Positions 1-8,880 of a stretch of 43,503 bases of DNA are shown piece after piece. The translations under genes were made by a program, and so were the position numbers. Below the pieces are notes generated by a model. That model was not told where the DNA came from, ran no database searches, and saw only the letters and a list, made by a program, of their open reading frames with translations. The first letter of the stretch is position 1. Each line of letters begins with the position of its first letter. Origin of the DNA: Gammaproteobacteria bacterium (GTDB lineage: Bacteria; Pseudomonadota; Gammaproteobacteria; UBA6429; Thiohalophilaceae); contig JAPHTF010000032.1 of NCBI GenBank assembly GCA_026197095.1, positions 1 through 43,503 of the forward strand. The letters run 5' to 3'.

Positions 1-1683
1 ATAGTCGATTTATTAAGACTCGCTCCAGGTATGCTCGTAAACTATGACAGTGGACATATTGCAAATGCAGGTTATCAATTTTTATTTGATCGTTACAGAG
101 TACGATTCCAGGTACTTGTGGATGGTAATTCTGTCAGTACACCAATACTTGGAGAAATGCCCTGGACACAGTTAGGTATCACTATTGATGACATTGAACG
201 TATAGAGGTTATACGTGGCGCCAGCTCTGCGAGTTATGGCCCTAATGCCATGACGGGAGTAATAAATATTATCTCTCGCCATCCTGTATTAGATAAAGGC
301 GTAAAATTTAAGTTAAACGAAGGTGTTAATGGAAGAAGTGAGCAATATGTCACTATTGGAGACGGTAAAGGTAATTTTGATTACCGCCTCTCGTTGAATG
401 CAAGAAAAGATGATGGCTTTAAACAAAGATATGATAGTAAAGAATTAGCCGTGGCTAATTTTCGTGGAGATTACCAGGCATCAAATAATGACACCCTTAC
501 TTTTTCGCTAAGCCATAATTCAGGAGATTACCAGGAAGATGTTGTTGACTATTTAGATCCAAGCGTGCCAGACCATGTAAAAAGAGTGACACGTTCATCA
601 CTTTCTGGTAAGTGGACACATAACTTTTCCAGTTCTGATGTTTTTACTTTAAATTACTACCAGCAAAAGTATGAAGATAAAAATAGTTATTACAAAGGAG
701 TTATTTTTTATGATGAAAGTGTCACTACAAATAGAAAAAACCTTGAGCTTATTTTTACTAAATATTCTGATAGTTATAGTTTCGCGCTAGGTTCGCTTTA
801 CAGAATAGATAATACAATCGCGCCACAATATTTATACCAGGTAGATAAAGATATTCATACAAAACAATATTTTATTAATACAGAAACAAAACTAAATAAA
901 AATAACATTATTAATGCCGGTTTACTTTATGATAATAATGATACTGGTGGTTCAACTACTTCACCGCGTATCGCTTTTAATCATAAACCAAGTAAAAATC
1001 ATACCGTACGACTGTCTTATGCAGAAGCTTCACGTAGTCCTTTTGCCTTTGAGGAATATACTAACTATGTAGTCAACTTAACGCCAATGTTGTCAGATTT
1101 ATCTGACTTAAAATCTGAGCTGGTTACGACCTATGATATTGGTTATATAGGAAGCTTGAATAATAATACTACAGAACTTGATATGCGTATTTATAAAACC
1201 AATCTATCCAAAATTATTGTGCTTGATACAGTTTCTGGTGGTTTTAACCAGGGAGGGGATTTTGATATTACAGGTTTTGAAGCAACTTTCTCTCATAAAT
1301 TTTCAAGCAACACTCGAGCCATTCTGAATTATGCCAGAACGAAGATTACCGCTGGTAATATAGTATATGGAACAGCCGCAGACTATGAAACTGGCGCACC
1401 AGAAAATAGCGGTTCATTACTCATTATGCACAATTTTAGTGATAATCTAAAAGGCTCACTTGGATACTATTATACTGGAGAATATCAGCAGCTTTGCTGT
1501 GAAGTGCAACAACAAGCTCCACGAGATCGACTCGATATCACTCTCTCAAAAGCATTTAAGTGGAACACCTACAATTCAAAAGTTAAACTTGTTCTGCAAA
1601 ACGTAACCAATGAGAAAACGGATACCATACTATTTAATAATTATCACAGGCAAGGATATATAAGCTTCAGTATGGAACTATAA
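1..1683 (+). CDS. TonB-dependent outer membrane receptor (5' end missing)
   Basis: The reading frame is open from base 1, so the gene begins outside the window; signal peptide and TonB box are not visible. The first ~100 residues are the plug domain: a DLLRLAPGM-type start, then IERIEVIRGASSASYGPNAMTGVINI, the typical receptor plug ending. The remaining ~450 residues alternate polar and aromatic residues as in a 22-strand beta barrel and end in SFSMEL, a plausible barrel terminus. It would take up a siderophore, chelate or other large ligand using TonB energy. The next gene starts 16 bases downstream and encodes an exported binding protein, followed by a sensor kinase, suggesting ligand uptake coupled to sensing. 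Substrate cannot be told from sequence. Family assignment is firm. Confidence 0.93.
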   Translation: MVDLLRLAPGMLVNYDSGHIANAGYQFLFDRYRVRFQVLVDGNSVSTPILGEMPWTQLGITIDDIERIEVIRGASSASYGPNAMTGVINIISRHPVLDKGVKFKLNEGVNGRSEQYVTIGDGKGNFDYRLSLNARKDDGFKQRYDSKELAVANFRGDYQASNNDTLTFSLSHNSGDYQEDVVDYLDPSVPDHVKRVTRSSLSGKWTHNFSSSDVFTLNYYQQKYEDKNSYYKGVIFYDESVTTNRKNLELIFTKYSDSYSFALGSLYRIDNTIAPQYLYQVDKDIHTKQYFINTETKLNKNNIINAGLLYDNNDTGGSTTSPRIAFNHKPSKNHTVRLSYAEASRSPFAFEEYTNYVVNLTPMLSDLSDLKSELVTTYDIGYIGSLNNNTTELDMRIYKTNLSKIIVLDTVSGGFNQGGDFDITGFEATFSHKFSSNTRAILNYARTKITAGNIVYGTAADYETGAPENSGSLLIMHNFSDNLKGSLGYYYTGEYQQLCCEVQQQAPRDRLDITLSKAFKWNTYNSKVKLVLQNVTNEKTDTILFNNYHRQGYISFSMEL

Positions 1684-1699
1684 GGATGTTATATATTCT

Positions 1700-2626
1700 G
1701 TGAACAGCTATCACGCTAAAATTTCAGCTAGTCATTTTACTTTGTTTATAAAGTGGGTACTTTGTTGCCTCCTGTTACTGCCAGCTTTGTCATATTCACA
1801 AGAAAGTGTTCTGGCTGTAACGAGTAATGATGGAAAAATATACCAAAATTTTTACACCAGGTTAAAAGAAAGCTTAGATAAAGGTACCAAAATTTCAAAA
1901 ATAAGTTATTCTGATATTAATAACACGATCCTAAATTCTAGTAGTACAGTTGTTTCTATTGGTGCCAAGGCTGCTAAGTCCGTTTCAAAATATAAAATAA
2001 ACGCCAACGTCATATATTCATTTATTCCGGATGATGAATTATTACAAAGTAAAATCCCCTGTAAAAAAACAACGTGCTATAAAATATATATAAATCAGCC
2101 TGTTAATCGTTATGTGCAACTATTTAAGGCACTTTTCCCTGAAGGAAAAAAACTCGCCTTTGCACACACAGAAAAAAATTCAATAAAATCACAACAAGTT
2201 AAATCTGCATTAAAGAAAAATGATCTCATCTATAAAGATATCCACATACAGAAAGATAACAATGCCTCTCGAATTTTTATAAATGAATTAAATAATGATG
2301 ATGTTTTACTGGCGTTACCCAATCACTATATATATAACTCAGAAAATGCCAAAAGCATCATCTTGTCAACTTATCATGCAAATGTACCGATAATTGCATA
2401 TTCAAAATCGTTTGCCAAAGCTGGCGCACTGATTAGCTTGTATTCAAGTGTTGATAATGTTGCCGATAAGACGGCAAAAATTATTGGCTCCATTATCGTA
2501 GATGGAACTCTAAGCCAAAAAGAATACTACCCGGATGATTTTATGATTGAGATTAATTCTGCAGTCGCTCGCTCGCTGAATATAAATATCAGTTCAGAAA
2601 ACATACTCAAGAGTAAAATAAGATGA
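1700..2626 (+). CDS. Exported ABC-type substrate-binding-like protein
   Basis: A 308-residue protein with a GTG start, chosen because AAGGA lies just upstream at 1682-1686. Residues ~16-33 form a hydrophobic signal segment ending near LSYSQE. The mature part (LAVTSNDGKIYQNF, VSIGAKAAKSV, ALFPEGKKLAFAHTEKNS, PIIAYSKSFAKAGALISLY) follows the layout of the ABC_sub_bind family (PF04392), periplasmic proteins with two Rossmann-like lobes. No ABC permease or ATPase gene is adjacent, so it may act as a sensory partner instead of in transport. Its stop overlaps the start of the histidine kinase gene (ATGA), implying translational coupling. The family assignment is from pattern recognition and is moderate; the ligand is unknown. 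Confidence 0.6.
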   Translation: MNSYHAKISASHFTLFIKWVLCCLLLLPALSYSQESVLAVTSNDGKIYQNFYTRLKESLDKGTKISKISYSDINNTILNSSSTVVSIGAKAAKSVSKYKINANVIYSFIPDDELLQSKIPCKKTTCYKIYINQPVNRYVQLFKALFPEGKKLAFAHTEKNSIKSQQVKSALKKNDLIYKDIHIQKDNNASRIFINELNNDDVLLALPNHYIYNSENAKSIILSTYHANVPIIAYSKSFAKAGALISLYSSVDNVADKTAKIIGSIIVDGTLSQKEYYPDDFMIEINSAVARSLNINISSENILKSKIR

Positions 2627-4068
2627 TAAGTACTCGATTCCGAACAAAGGTGCTATTAGTCACTGTGTTACCTGTTATAACCACTGCAATTATTCTCGCC
2701 TATATACTTATTTCAGGAAGAGTTGATGAGTTTAATAAACGAATGAATACAGAAGGTAATAATATTGCAAGTTATTTATCGTTAATAAGTGAATACGGTA
2801 TCATCTCGAATAGCTTTGAGTATCTTGAACCGATACTTGCGCACACGGTCAATCAAAAAGATATTGTTGCTATATATATCGAAGACAAAAATAAGTCCGT
2901 TGTTCTAAAAAGGCATAATAGAGAACATGGAAATATTGATAGTGAAAACAATAAAGTCTTTACGTCTAATATTATAAAAACATCCATTAACATAAACGAC
3001 ACAAGCGATGTGACGAATTATAGTTCAGGCAAACGCACTGCTATTGGTGCAGTTAATGTTGTTATGAACCTAAACAATGCCAATGTACTCAAGACCAAAA
3101 TTATACAAAACGGTATTTTTACGACATTATTCTTCACCCTGGTGACAATAGTCATTGCACTGCTCTTTTCGCGCAGTGTAACTGAACCTATAAACAAAAT
3201 TTACACAGGTGTAAATATTATTAAGAAAGGTAGTTTGCAATATAGAATTCCTGTGGATTTTTCGGGCGAGCTTGCGGTACTGGCGGAAGGTATTAACAAT
3301 ATGACCTCATCACTTGAAGCCGCTCAATTTAAAGAAAGAAAGAGTAAAGAGTGGCTAATTAAAGCTAAAAAAGAAGCTGAATGCGCAAATAAAGCGAAAA
3401 GTTTATTCTTGTCTAGTATGAGTCATGAAATGCGAACACCTATGAATGCCATACTTGGATTCTCTCAACTCATTGAGGTTGATGCACAGGATGAAGTTAC
3501 AAAAGATAATTCTCGGGAAATTATTCAGGCAACTAAACATTTATTAGACTTGATTGAAGATTTATTTGGGTTGTCTGAAATAGAGGCAGGCACTATAAAT
3601 TTATGTATTGAAAATTATAATATAAAAAATATTCTTGATTTTTGCTTGTCAATGATGAGATCACCTGCCGAAGAAATGTCAATTCGTATAGAGAATAAAG
3701 TTGAATTGTTACCGGATATACAAATTCTTGTGGACGATAAGCGATTTAAACAGGTTGTACTAAATCTGTTGTCTAATGCAATAAAGTACAATAAAAAGAA
3801 TGGGAAGGTAATAATAGATTACGCACTTGAAGATGAAAAAATGCTCAATCTGTCCATTACAGATACAGGGAAAGGTATTGATGCCCGGTATTATGATAAC
3901 CTTTTTAATTATTTTGACAGGGCGGGACAAGAGTGCTCGAATATTACGGGTTCCGGGCTGGGTTTAGCAATATCAAAGAAATTAATTGAAAAGATGAATG
4001 GTACGATCGGATTTGAAAGTGAACCAGGTAAAGGCAGTCGATTCTGGATCCAGATCCCTGTTGCGTAA
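2623..4068 (+). CDS. Membrane sensor histidine kinase
   Basis: A 481-residue kinase. Transmembrane segments lie at ~9-31 and ~164-183 and enclose a periplasmic sensor of ~130 residues. A HAMP linker (TEPINKIYTGVNIIKKGSLQYRI) follows at ~185-235. The HisKA dimerisation domain carries the H-box MSHEMRTPMNA with phospho-acceptor His268. The ATPase domain has N-box NLLSNAIKYN (~381-390), DTGKGI (~414-419) and GSGLGLAI (~443-450). It ends after the ATPase domain, so it has no receiver of its own, and no response regulator gene is in the window. The overlap with the upstream binding-protein gene suggests that protein signals to this kinase. Function as a kinase is confident; the signal is unknown. 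Confidence 0.92.
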   Translation: MISTRFRTKVLLVTVLPVITTAIILAYILISGRVDEFNKRMNTEGNNIASYLSLISEYGIISNSFEYLEPILAHTVNQKDIVAIYIEDKNKSVVLKRHNREHGNIDSENNKVFTSNIIKTSININDTSDVTNYSSGKRTAIGAVNVVMNLNNANVLKTKIIQNGIFTTLFFTLVTIVIALLFSRSVTEPINKIYTGVNIIKKGSLQYRIPVDFSGELAVLAEGINNMTSSLEAAQFKERKSKEWLIKAKKEAECANKAKSLFLSSMSHEMRTPMNAILGFSQLIEVDAQDEVTKDNSREIIQATKHLLDLIEDLFGLSEIEAGTINLCIENYNIKNILDFCLSMMRSPAEEMSIRIENKVELLPDIQILVDDKRFKQVVLNLLSNAIKYNKKNGKVIIDYALEDEKMLNLSITDTGKGIDARYYDNLFNYFDRAGQECSNITGSGLGLAISKKLIEKMNGTIGFESEPGKGSRFWIQIPVA

Positions 4069-4092
4069 ATATCGACTAATAACGATTGATAA

Positions 4093-4509
4093 TTATACTT
4101 TTCTGAAGGAAAAATATTTGTGTCCAAAATAACTGGTAACGGCAGGAATTCCTAAACCAATTAAATGTGCAATTTCTTCAGGGTAAAAAGTAAAAAAGAT
4201 ATAAGGAAAAAGGTATTCTGCCAATCCAACACTAATAAACCATACTTGTATAACTGCAAAAATATTGACGATAGTAAAGTCCCGAAGTTCATCCTTGAAA
4301 TGCCGCCCACTTTTTTCAAAGACATAATGTTTCGATAAAATAAACGCGGTTAGCATACCGATTAAATAAGCCAGTACGATGGCAACACGATAGCTAACCA
4401 GTTCACTAAAGCCAATCCGGCTGACAAAGTTAATGCCTGCCGCCAGACCGCCTACAAATAGGAACTGAAAAAATTCATCATGATTAGATTTGGCGCTCGC
4501 TTTATTCAT
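4093..4509 (-). CDS. GtrA-family membrane protein
   Basis: A 138-residue protein with four predicted membrane helices and the GtrA pattern: FFQFLFVGGLAAGINF at the N-terminus, a central YLIGMLTAFILSKHYVF, and a C-terminal SYFGHKYFSFRK. GtrA proteins take part in moving or using polyprenyl-phosphate-linked sugars across the inner membrane. It is the last gene of the six-gene minus-strand cluster, and its start overlaps the stop of the upstream oxidoreductase gene by four bases. In mycobacteria a GtrA protein (Rv3789) sits beside DprE1 and DprE2, so the neighbourhood supports a role with a lipid-linked pentose. The gene converges on the histidine kinase with 24 bases between them and no visible terminator. 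Confidence 0.85.
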   Translation of the reverse strand: MNKASAKSNHDEFFQFLFVGGLAAGINFVSRIGFSELVSYRVAIVLAYLIGMLTAFILSKHYVFEKSGRHFKDELRDFTIVNIFAVIQVWFISVGLAEYLFPYIFFTFYPEEIAHLIGLGIPAVTSYFGHKYFSFRKV

Positions 4510-5798
4510 AACTCGGTCATTTCAGCTAATTGTTTACCGAGATGAATGCTTTCTGAAATCGAACGATCCTCTGGATAATAATAAGAAGTATCGGCTATAA
4601 ATAGCCCTTCAATTGCAGAACGCATAGGGGGTAAGTGATGTGCAAAATCAGGCTGGCAAATTGGCTGGGCAAAAGCATAACGTGATACGTTAATATCAAT
4701 AAAATCTGAATCAGTTAATTCAGGATTTAATTTTTTCAAATAGGATTGTGCTTCAACAATAAATTGTTCATCAGACCATTTAAATTTTTCTAACGATTGC
4801 GGCATATAATACGGTACATAAACGGTATGTTCAGGTAATGGACGCAGATTACTCATTTCAATCACACCCGGTATTTCGAAATTATTATCGCTTATATTTA
4901 ACCAGAAATTAGGTGTAACAGGTTTTTTAATTTTAAATAATAAACATACAACGCCAATATTTTGTACTTGTTTGTATTGAGTAAGATGTTCGTCAGGAAG
5001 TTGAGGGATCATTTTAGCAACATACTGCAAAGGTATTGTACTGATAACCTGATCATAATTAATTTCATTATCTGCAACTTTAACACCTGTAACTTTATTA
5101 TTTTGGTTACTTATAACCCGGGTGACAGGTGTATTGAGGTGTATTTTACCGCCCTTACTCTCAATTTCTTGTTGTAAGCGTTTTAGTAATGTTTCTGAAC
5201 CGTTTTCGATATAGCCAAGTGATTCCTGGAATATACTACGACGTGATTGTCCCATACGTCGGATACGCGCCCAAATCCAGGCAGCAGAGAGGTTATCTGT
5301 ATAGTGATGAAATTTGAGTTTAAAGAGACGTTCCCATAAAATTTTATAAGATTTATCTCCGCCACCTTTTTTTAGCCATTTAACTGCATCAACAGAGTCA
5401 AGATCCTTCCACTGCTCTTTTTTTCGCCGGGAAGAAAAAAACATATGCGCACCATAACGAAATTTTGATATGAGATCGAGATGAGGAAAAGTAAGCAGAG
5501 AAAAAGGGTCACCCCATTTATGTAACTGGCCGTTATAGTAATAGCCCATTTTAGTATCAACCCAATGTAACTTATCACGCATATTGAGTTCATCTAATAA
5601 ATCAAATAAGGGTTGATCCTGGCCGCAGACAAAATGGTAATAACGCTCGATGTTCATGCCATTAAAGTCAAAGTGTGCAGTCATACCACCGATACGATCA
5701 TCATATTCATAAAGATCGACTTGCTTGCCTTGTTTAGTCAATTCATAGGCCGCTGCAAGTCCCATTGGGCCTGCACCGATTACCGCAACTTTACTCAT
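4506..5798 (-). CDS. FAD-dependent oxidoreductase (amine oxidase/protoporphyrinogen oxidase-like)
   Basis: A 430-residue protein. The N-terminal dinucleotide-binding motif GAGPMG lies at residues 8-13, followed by the acidic strand end LYEYDDRIGGM typical of the amine oxidase and phytoene desaturase superfamily. The C-terminus has the second FAD contact (GLFIADTSYYYPEDRSISESIHLGKQLA). Similar proteins occur in polysaccharide and polyprenyl-sugar clusters and are usually named only NAD(P)/FAD-dependent oxidoreductase; the substrate is not known. Here it lies between an SDR gene and gtrA in one tight cluster, so it may modify the sugar or lipid made by this locus. UDP-galactopyranose mutase is a more distant alternative. 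The fold is confident, the role is not. Confidence 0.75.
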   Translation of the reverse strand: MSKVAVIGAGPMGLAAAYELTKQGKQVDLYEYDDRIGGMTAHFDFNGMNIERYYHFVCGQDQPLFDLLDELNMRDKLHWVDTKMGYYYNGQLHKWGDPFSLLTFPHLDLISKFRYGAHMFFSSRRKKEQWKDLDSVDAVKWLKKGGGDKSYKILWERLFKLKFHHYTDNLSAAWIWARIRRMGQSRRSIFQESLGYIENGSETLLKRLQQEIESKGGKIHLNTPVTRVISNQNNKVTGVKVADNEINYDQVISTIPLQYVAKMIPQLPDEHLTQYKQVQNIGVVCLLFKIKKPVTPNFWLNISDNNFEIPGVIEMSNLRPLPEHTVYVPYYMPQSLEKFKWSDEQFIVEAQSYLKKLNPELTDSDFIDINVSRYAFAQPICQPDFAHHLPPMRSAIEGLFIADTSYYYPEDRSISESIHLGKQLAEMTEL

Positions 5799-5807
5799 TT
5801 ACAATTC

Positions 5808-6782
5808 CTAAAAGTGTAGAACATGTTTGCTATAGGTTTCATCAAGGTACGTTTCTTTTAAGGCATCATCAAAAGGTGTTGATTTGATCTCAAAAATATC
5901 CCACCAGGGAATAAGTTCAAATTCTTCGCGAATCACAAGCGCCTTAAGTTGTGAGGTTGTAAAAGGGGGATCACGATCAAAGATCGCGTAAATTTTTAAT
6001 AACATCCAAAACAACCAGTAAGGGATGTGCATAATCCAGGTGCGTAGCCCTAGTGTTTTTTTAATGCCCTTAATAATATCGACGTAATCAATTTTTTCAC
6101 GGCCGGTAATATTATAAATTTTATTCTTCGGCTGTTTGTGCATCGCGCTGATAATGATATTACAGAAATCACCGACATAAAGTGGTTGGCGCATAAAACG
6201 GCCATGAGATGGAATAGGAAAGACCGGGATCTTAGCCATAAAGCGTGACAACCAGCCAAGATGTTTTCGATCAAACCAGCCAAACATAAGGGTTGGACGC
6301 AGTATGCAATGTGCGATACCACTATTAATCACTAAATTTTCCTGTTGTTCTTTTGTCTGAGTATAAAAATCGTCAGCCTCGGATTCTAAAACAGAAGAAC
6401 TAATATGAACAATGTAAGGAACATTATATTGCCTGGCTGATTGCAGGATGTTTTCAGTCGAAGTGACATTATTGCGGATAAACGGTTCAATAGTTAAACC
6501 ACCAATCTGGGCTTGTAACATGATAATCATATCAGCATCTTTCAGGCTGGCTTGCCATTCGCCTTTATCTGCAAGATCGGCTTCAATAACCGTGATACCA
6601 GGGTGAAGCTGTGCCAGCATCCGGGTATTGTATTTATGCTTATCAATGGCCACTATATTTGTATAACCGGCTTTGATTAAAAAGACGATGAGGTTCTGAC
6701 CGACCAGCCCGGCAGCACCAGGAATGACAATTTTGCTGTCTTTAGATATTTCTGTTGTTGATATTTCTGTAGATGAATTCAT
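5808..6782 (-). CDS. NAD-dependent epimerase/dehydratase (extended SDR)
   Basis: A 324-residue protein with the NAD-binding motif GAAGLVG at residues 22-28, the catalytic pair Tyr140 and Lys144 (YTQTK), and Ser128-Ser130 on the preceding strand, as in extended short-chain dehydrogenases acting on nucleotide or lipid-linked sugars. Its start overlaps the stop of the DprE2-like gene in an ATGA, so the two are probably translated together. Cluster membership suggests a further step on the lipid-linked pentose or a related sugar. The first ~16 residues (rich in Ser, Thr, Glu and Ile) precede the Rossmann fold and may be non-essential. Exact reaction unknown. Confidence 0.8.
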   Translation of the reverse strand: MNSSTEISTTEISKDSKIVIPGAAGLVGQNLIVFLIKAGYTNIVAIDKHKYNTRMLAQLHPGITVIEADLADKGEWQASLKDADMIIMLQAQIGGLTIEPFIRNNVTSTENILQSARQYNVPYIVHISSSVLESEADDFYTQTKEQQENLVINSGIAHCILRPTLMFGWFDRKHLGWLSRFMAKIPVFPIPSHGRFMRQPLYVGDFCNIIISAMHKQPKNKIYNITGREKIDYVDIIKGIKKTLGLRTWIMHIPYWLFWMLLKIYAIFDRDPPFTTSQLKALVIREEFELIPWWDIFEIKSTPFDDALKETYLDETYSKHVLHF

Positions 6783-7516
6783 AGTGATAAATGTTTAAAT
6801 ATTTTTTCGGGAATAGCTTTAATGATAAGCATAATATAGCGCCAGAAAAAAGGCAGATAGGCCACTTCACGTTTCTTATTAATTGCCTTATATATGCCTT
6901 TACTAATGACCTCTGGTGAAACCCATAACAGGCCTTTTTTAAAGTCTTTGGTCATCGGCGTGTCAACAAACCCGGGCTTAATTGTTAGAACGTGTACTTT
7001 TGATTTGGCCAGACGATTGCGTAAGCCTTGTAAAAATATAGTGAGTGCCCCTTTTGCGGTTCCGTAAATATAATTACTTTGCCTGCCTCGATCACCAGAA
7101 GGTGATGATATAACAGCAATAGAGCCTGAACCCTGTTGTTCAAATTGATTGGCGATAATAGTTAATATTGAAATAACACTTAAACAGTTTATTTGTAATT
7201 CTTTCAATGTATTTGCATAATTTTTTTCAGATTTTTTTTGCTTACCTAATGTTCCATAGGCGATAAGGACAGTATCAATCGAACCCATAACTTCAGTAGC
7301 ACGCTTAATTAATTCTTCATGCTGCTTTTCATCTGCAAGATCAATTGATTCATAGTTAACTTCTTTTGCGCCACGAACTAGCATGTCTTGTTTCATGCTG
7401 GAAAGTTTATTTTTGTTACGCGCGACTAAATACAAATTATGTTCATCTGCGGCAAATAAACGTGTGGTATGTTTTGCAATGGCTGAGGTTGCACCTAGTA
7501 TTAATATATTTGACAT
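6779..7516 (-). CDS. DprE2-like short-chain dehydrogenase (ketoreductase of polyprenyl-phospho-arabinose synthesis)
   Basis: A 245-residue classical SDR. The cofactor loop GATSAIA is at residues 8-14, and the catalytic Ser137/138, Tyr151 and Lys155 (YGTAK) are present. The early GATSAIAKHTTRLFAADEHNLYLVARN and the sequence after the active site (KPGFVDTPMTKDFKKGLLWVSPE) resemble DprE2, which reduces the 2-keto sugar made by DprE1 to decaprenylphosphoryl-arabinose. It lies 14 bases after the DprE1-like gene, the same pairing as in mycobacteria. The C-terminal hydrophobic stretch (YIMLIIKAIPEKIF) suggests membrane association. Family is firm; the assignment within the pathway rests on gene order and similarity. 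Confidence 0.8.
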   Translation of the reverse strand: MSNILILGATSAIAKHTTRLFAADEHNLYLVARNKNKLSSMKQDMLVRGAKEVNYESIDLADEKQHEELIKRATEVMGSIDTVLIAYGTLGKQKKSEKNYANTLKELQINCLSVISILTIIANQFEQQGSGSIAVISSPSGDRGRQSNYIYGTAKGALTIFLQGLRNRLAKSKVHVLTIKPGFVDTPMTKDFKKGLLWVSPEVISKGIYKAINKKREVAYLPFFWRYIMLIIKAIPEKIFKHLSL

Positions 7517-7530
7517 AATGCGGTCCTGAA

Positions 7531-8874
7531 TTATTTTTTCTGGATTTTACTTTCCGGGGCAGGTTTAACTCTGCGCTGAAAGTCGGATGAAAAATGAGGA
7601 TCAATAAAAGGTTCAAAGTCTTTCCAGTTTGGATAATAGTGTGCAAAGGATTCGGGACTCATTCGCGCATCTTTTGCTGGATAAACCGCACCATTATATT
7701 TAAGTGTTATGACATCCAGACTATTTAATAAATCTAACGTTTTTTGACCACGATTCGGGAAATCCAGTGCTAAGGTAATACCCGGACGAGGAAATGAAAG
7801 TAAACCGGGTGAGGTTATATTTCCAAATTCTTTTAATACGCTAAGGAAGGATGCTTGCCCGTTTTCTGATATGAGCATTAACATTTCCTGCATTGCAATT
7901 TCACGGTGCTCAGTAGGAACGACACATTGATACTGCATAAATCCTTTTTTACCATAGAGCCGATTCCAGTGTGAAATAGCATCTAAAGGATAAAAAAATG
8001 GATTGTAATCAACCTTTTGAAATTGTTTAACCGGACGTTTGAAGTAAAGCTTATTAAAAGCACTCACTGTATATTTATTTAATAAAAAACCAGGAGCATC
8101 AAACGGGACTGATAATTTTGATGTTTTAAACTTGAGTTTTTTAGCTGAATTACAATGATTGCCACGCATAAATAATCCACGGCCAAGTTCATCACCTTTA
8201 GCAAGGCAATCAATCCAGGCAACGGTATATTCCCAATCTTTATCCGATTGATCGGATAGCTGGTAAAATTCTTTTAGATTATTAAAGCGAATAGTTTCTT
8301 GTTCAATTTGATGGCCAGGTATCTTTTTTAATGAAAATTCTGCCCAGTTAATTAAACCAGTTAAGCCTAGGCCACCAATGGTTGCATTGAACAGATCACT
8401 ATTTTCAGTCGGGCTACAAAGTAGCCGATCACCATTTGAGCGTAAGAGTTCAAACTGTAAAACATAACGGCCAAAAGTTCCTGCTTTATGGTGATTTTTG
8501 CCATGTACATCATTTGCTATCGCACCCCCTACGCTAATGTATTTTGTGCCAGGTGTAACAGGCAGAAACCAGCCATGAGGCACAATTAGTTGCAGGATAT
8601 TTTCAAAAGTCACGCCCGCTTCACAGCGCAACGTGCCTTTTTCTTTATCATATTGAATAAAGTGATCTAAGTGCTGGGTATCAAGCAATATACCCTCTTC
8701 ATTCTGGCAGACATCACCGTAGCTGCGACCTTGTGCGTAAGGGAGAAATGAGGTGTTATCACTTGATGCCTCATCAAATTCAGGAAATGAAAATGAATCA
8801 GGATAAACATGATAAACATCCTGTTTATTGCTATCGATTTTAGGAAAGCGTCCCCATGACTGATAATTTTTCAT
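7531..8874 (-). CDS. DprE1-like FAD-binding oxidase (polyprenylphosphoryl-ribose 2'-epimerase subunit)
   Basis: A 447-residue protein of the vanillyl-alcohol-oxidase FAD family. The N-terminal FAD domain shows PYAQGRSYGD (residues 45-54), the pyrophosphate loop SVGGAIANDVHGKNHHKAGTF (~114-134), and the rest of the DprE1 arrangement. Near the C-terminus YPAKDARMSPESF carries Lys401, matching the active-site lysine region YTAKD of DprE1. In mycobacteria DprE1 oxidises the 2'-OH of decaprenylphosphoryl-ribose. The gene lies 6 bases after the HAD-UbiA gene and 14 bases before the DprE2-like gene, which strongly supports the pathway reading. Homologues also occur in Gram-negative bacteria, so this is not by itself evidence of transfer from actinobacteria. 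Confidence 0.83.
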   Translation of the reverse strand: MKNYQSWGRFPKIDSNKQDVYHVYPDSFSFPEFDEASSDNTSFLPYAQGRSYGDVCQNEEGILLDTQHLDHFIQYDKEKGTLRCEAGVTFENILQLIVPHGWFLPVTPGTKYISVGGAIANDVHGKNHHKAGTFGRYVLQFELLRSNGDRLLCSPTENSDLFNATIGGLGLTGLINWAEFSLKKIPGHQIEQETIRFNNLKEFYQLSDQSDKDWEYTVAWIDCLAKGDELGRGLFMRGNHCNSAKKLKFKTSKLSVPFDAPGFLLNKYTVSAFNKLYFKRPVKQFQKVDYNPFFYPLDAISHWNRLYGKKGFMQYQCVVPTEHREIAMQEMLMLISENGQASFLSVLKEFGNITSPGLLSFPRPGITLALDFPNRGQKTLDLLNSLDVITLKYNGAVYPAKDARMSPESFAHYYPNWKDFEPFIDPHFSSDFQRRVKPAPESKIQKK

Positions 8875-8880
8875 TTGTAA

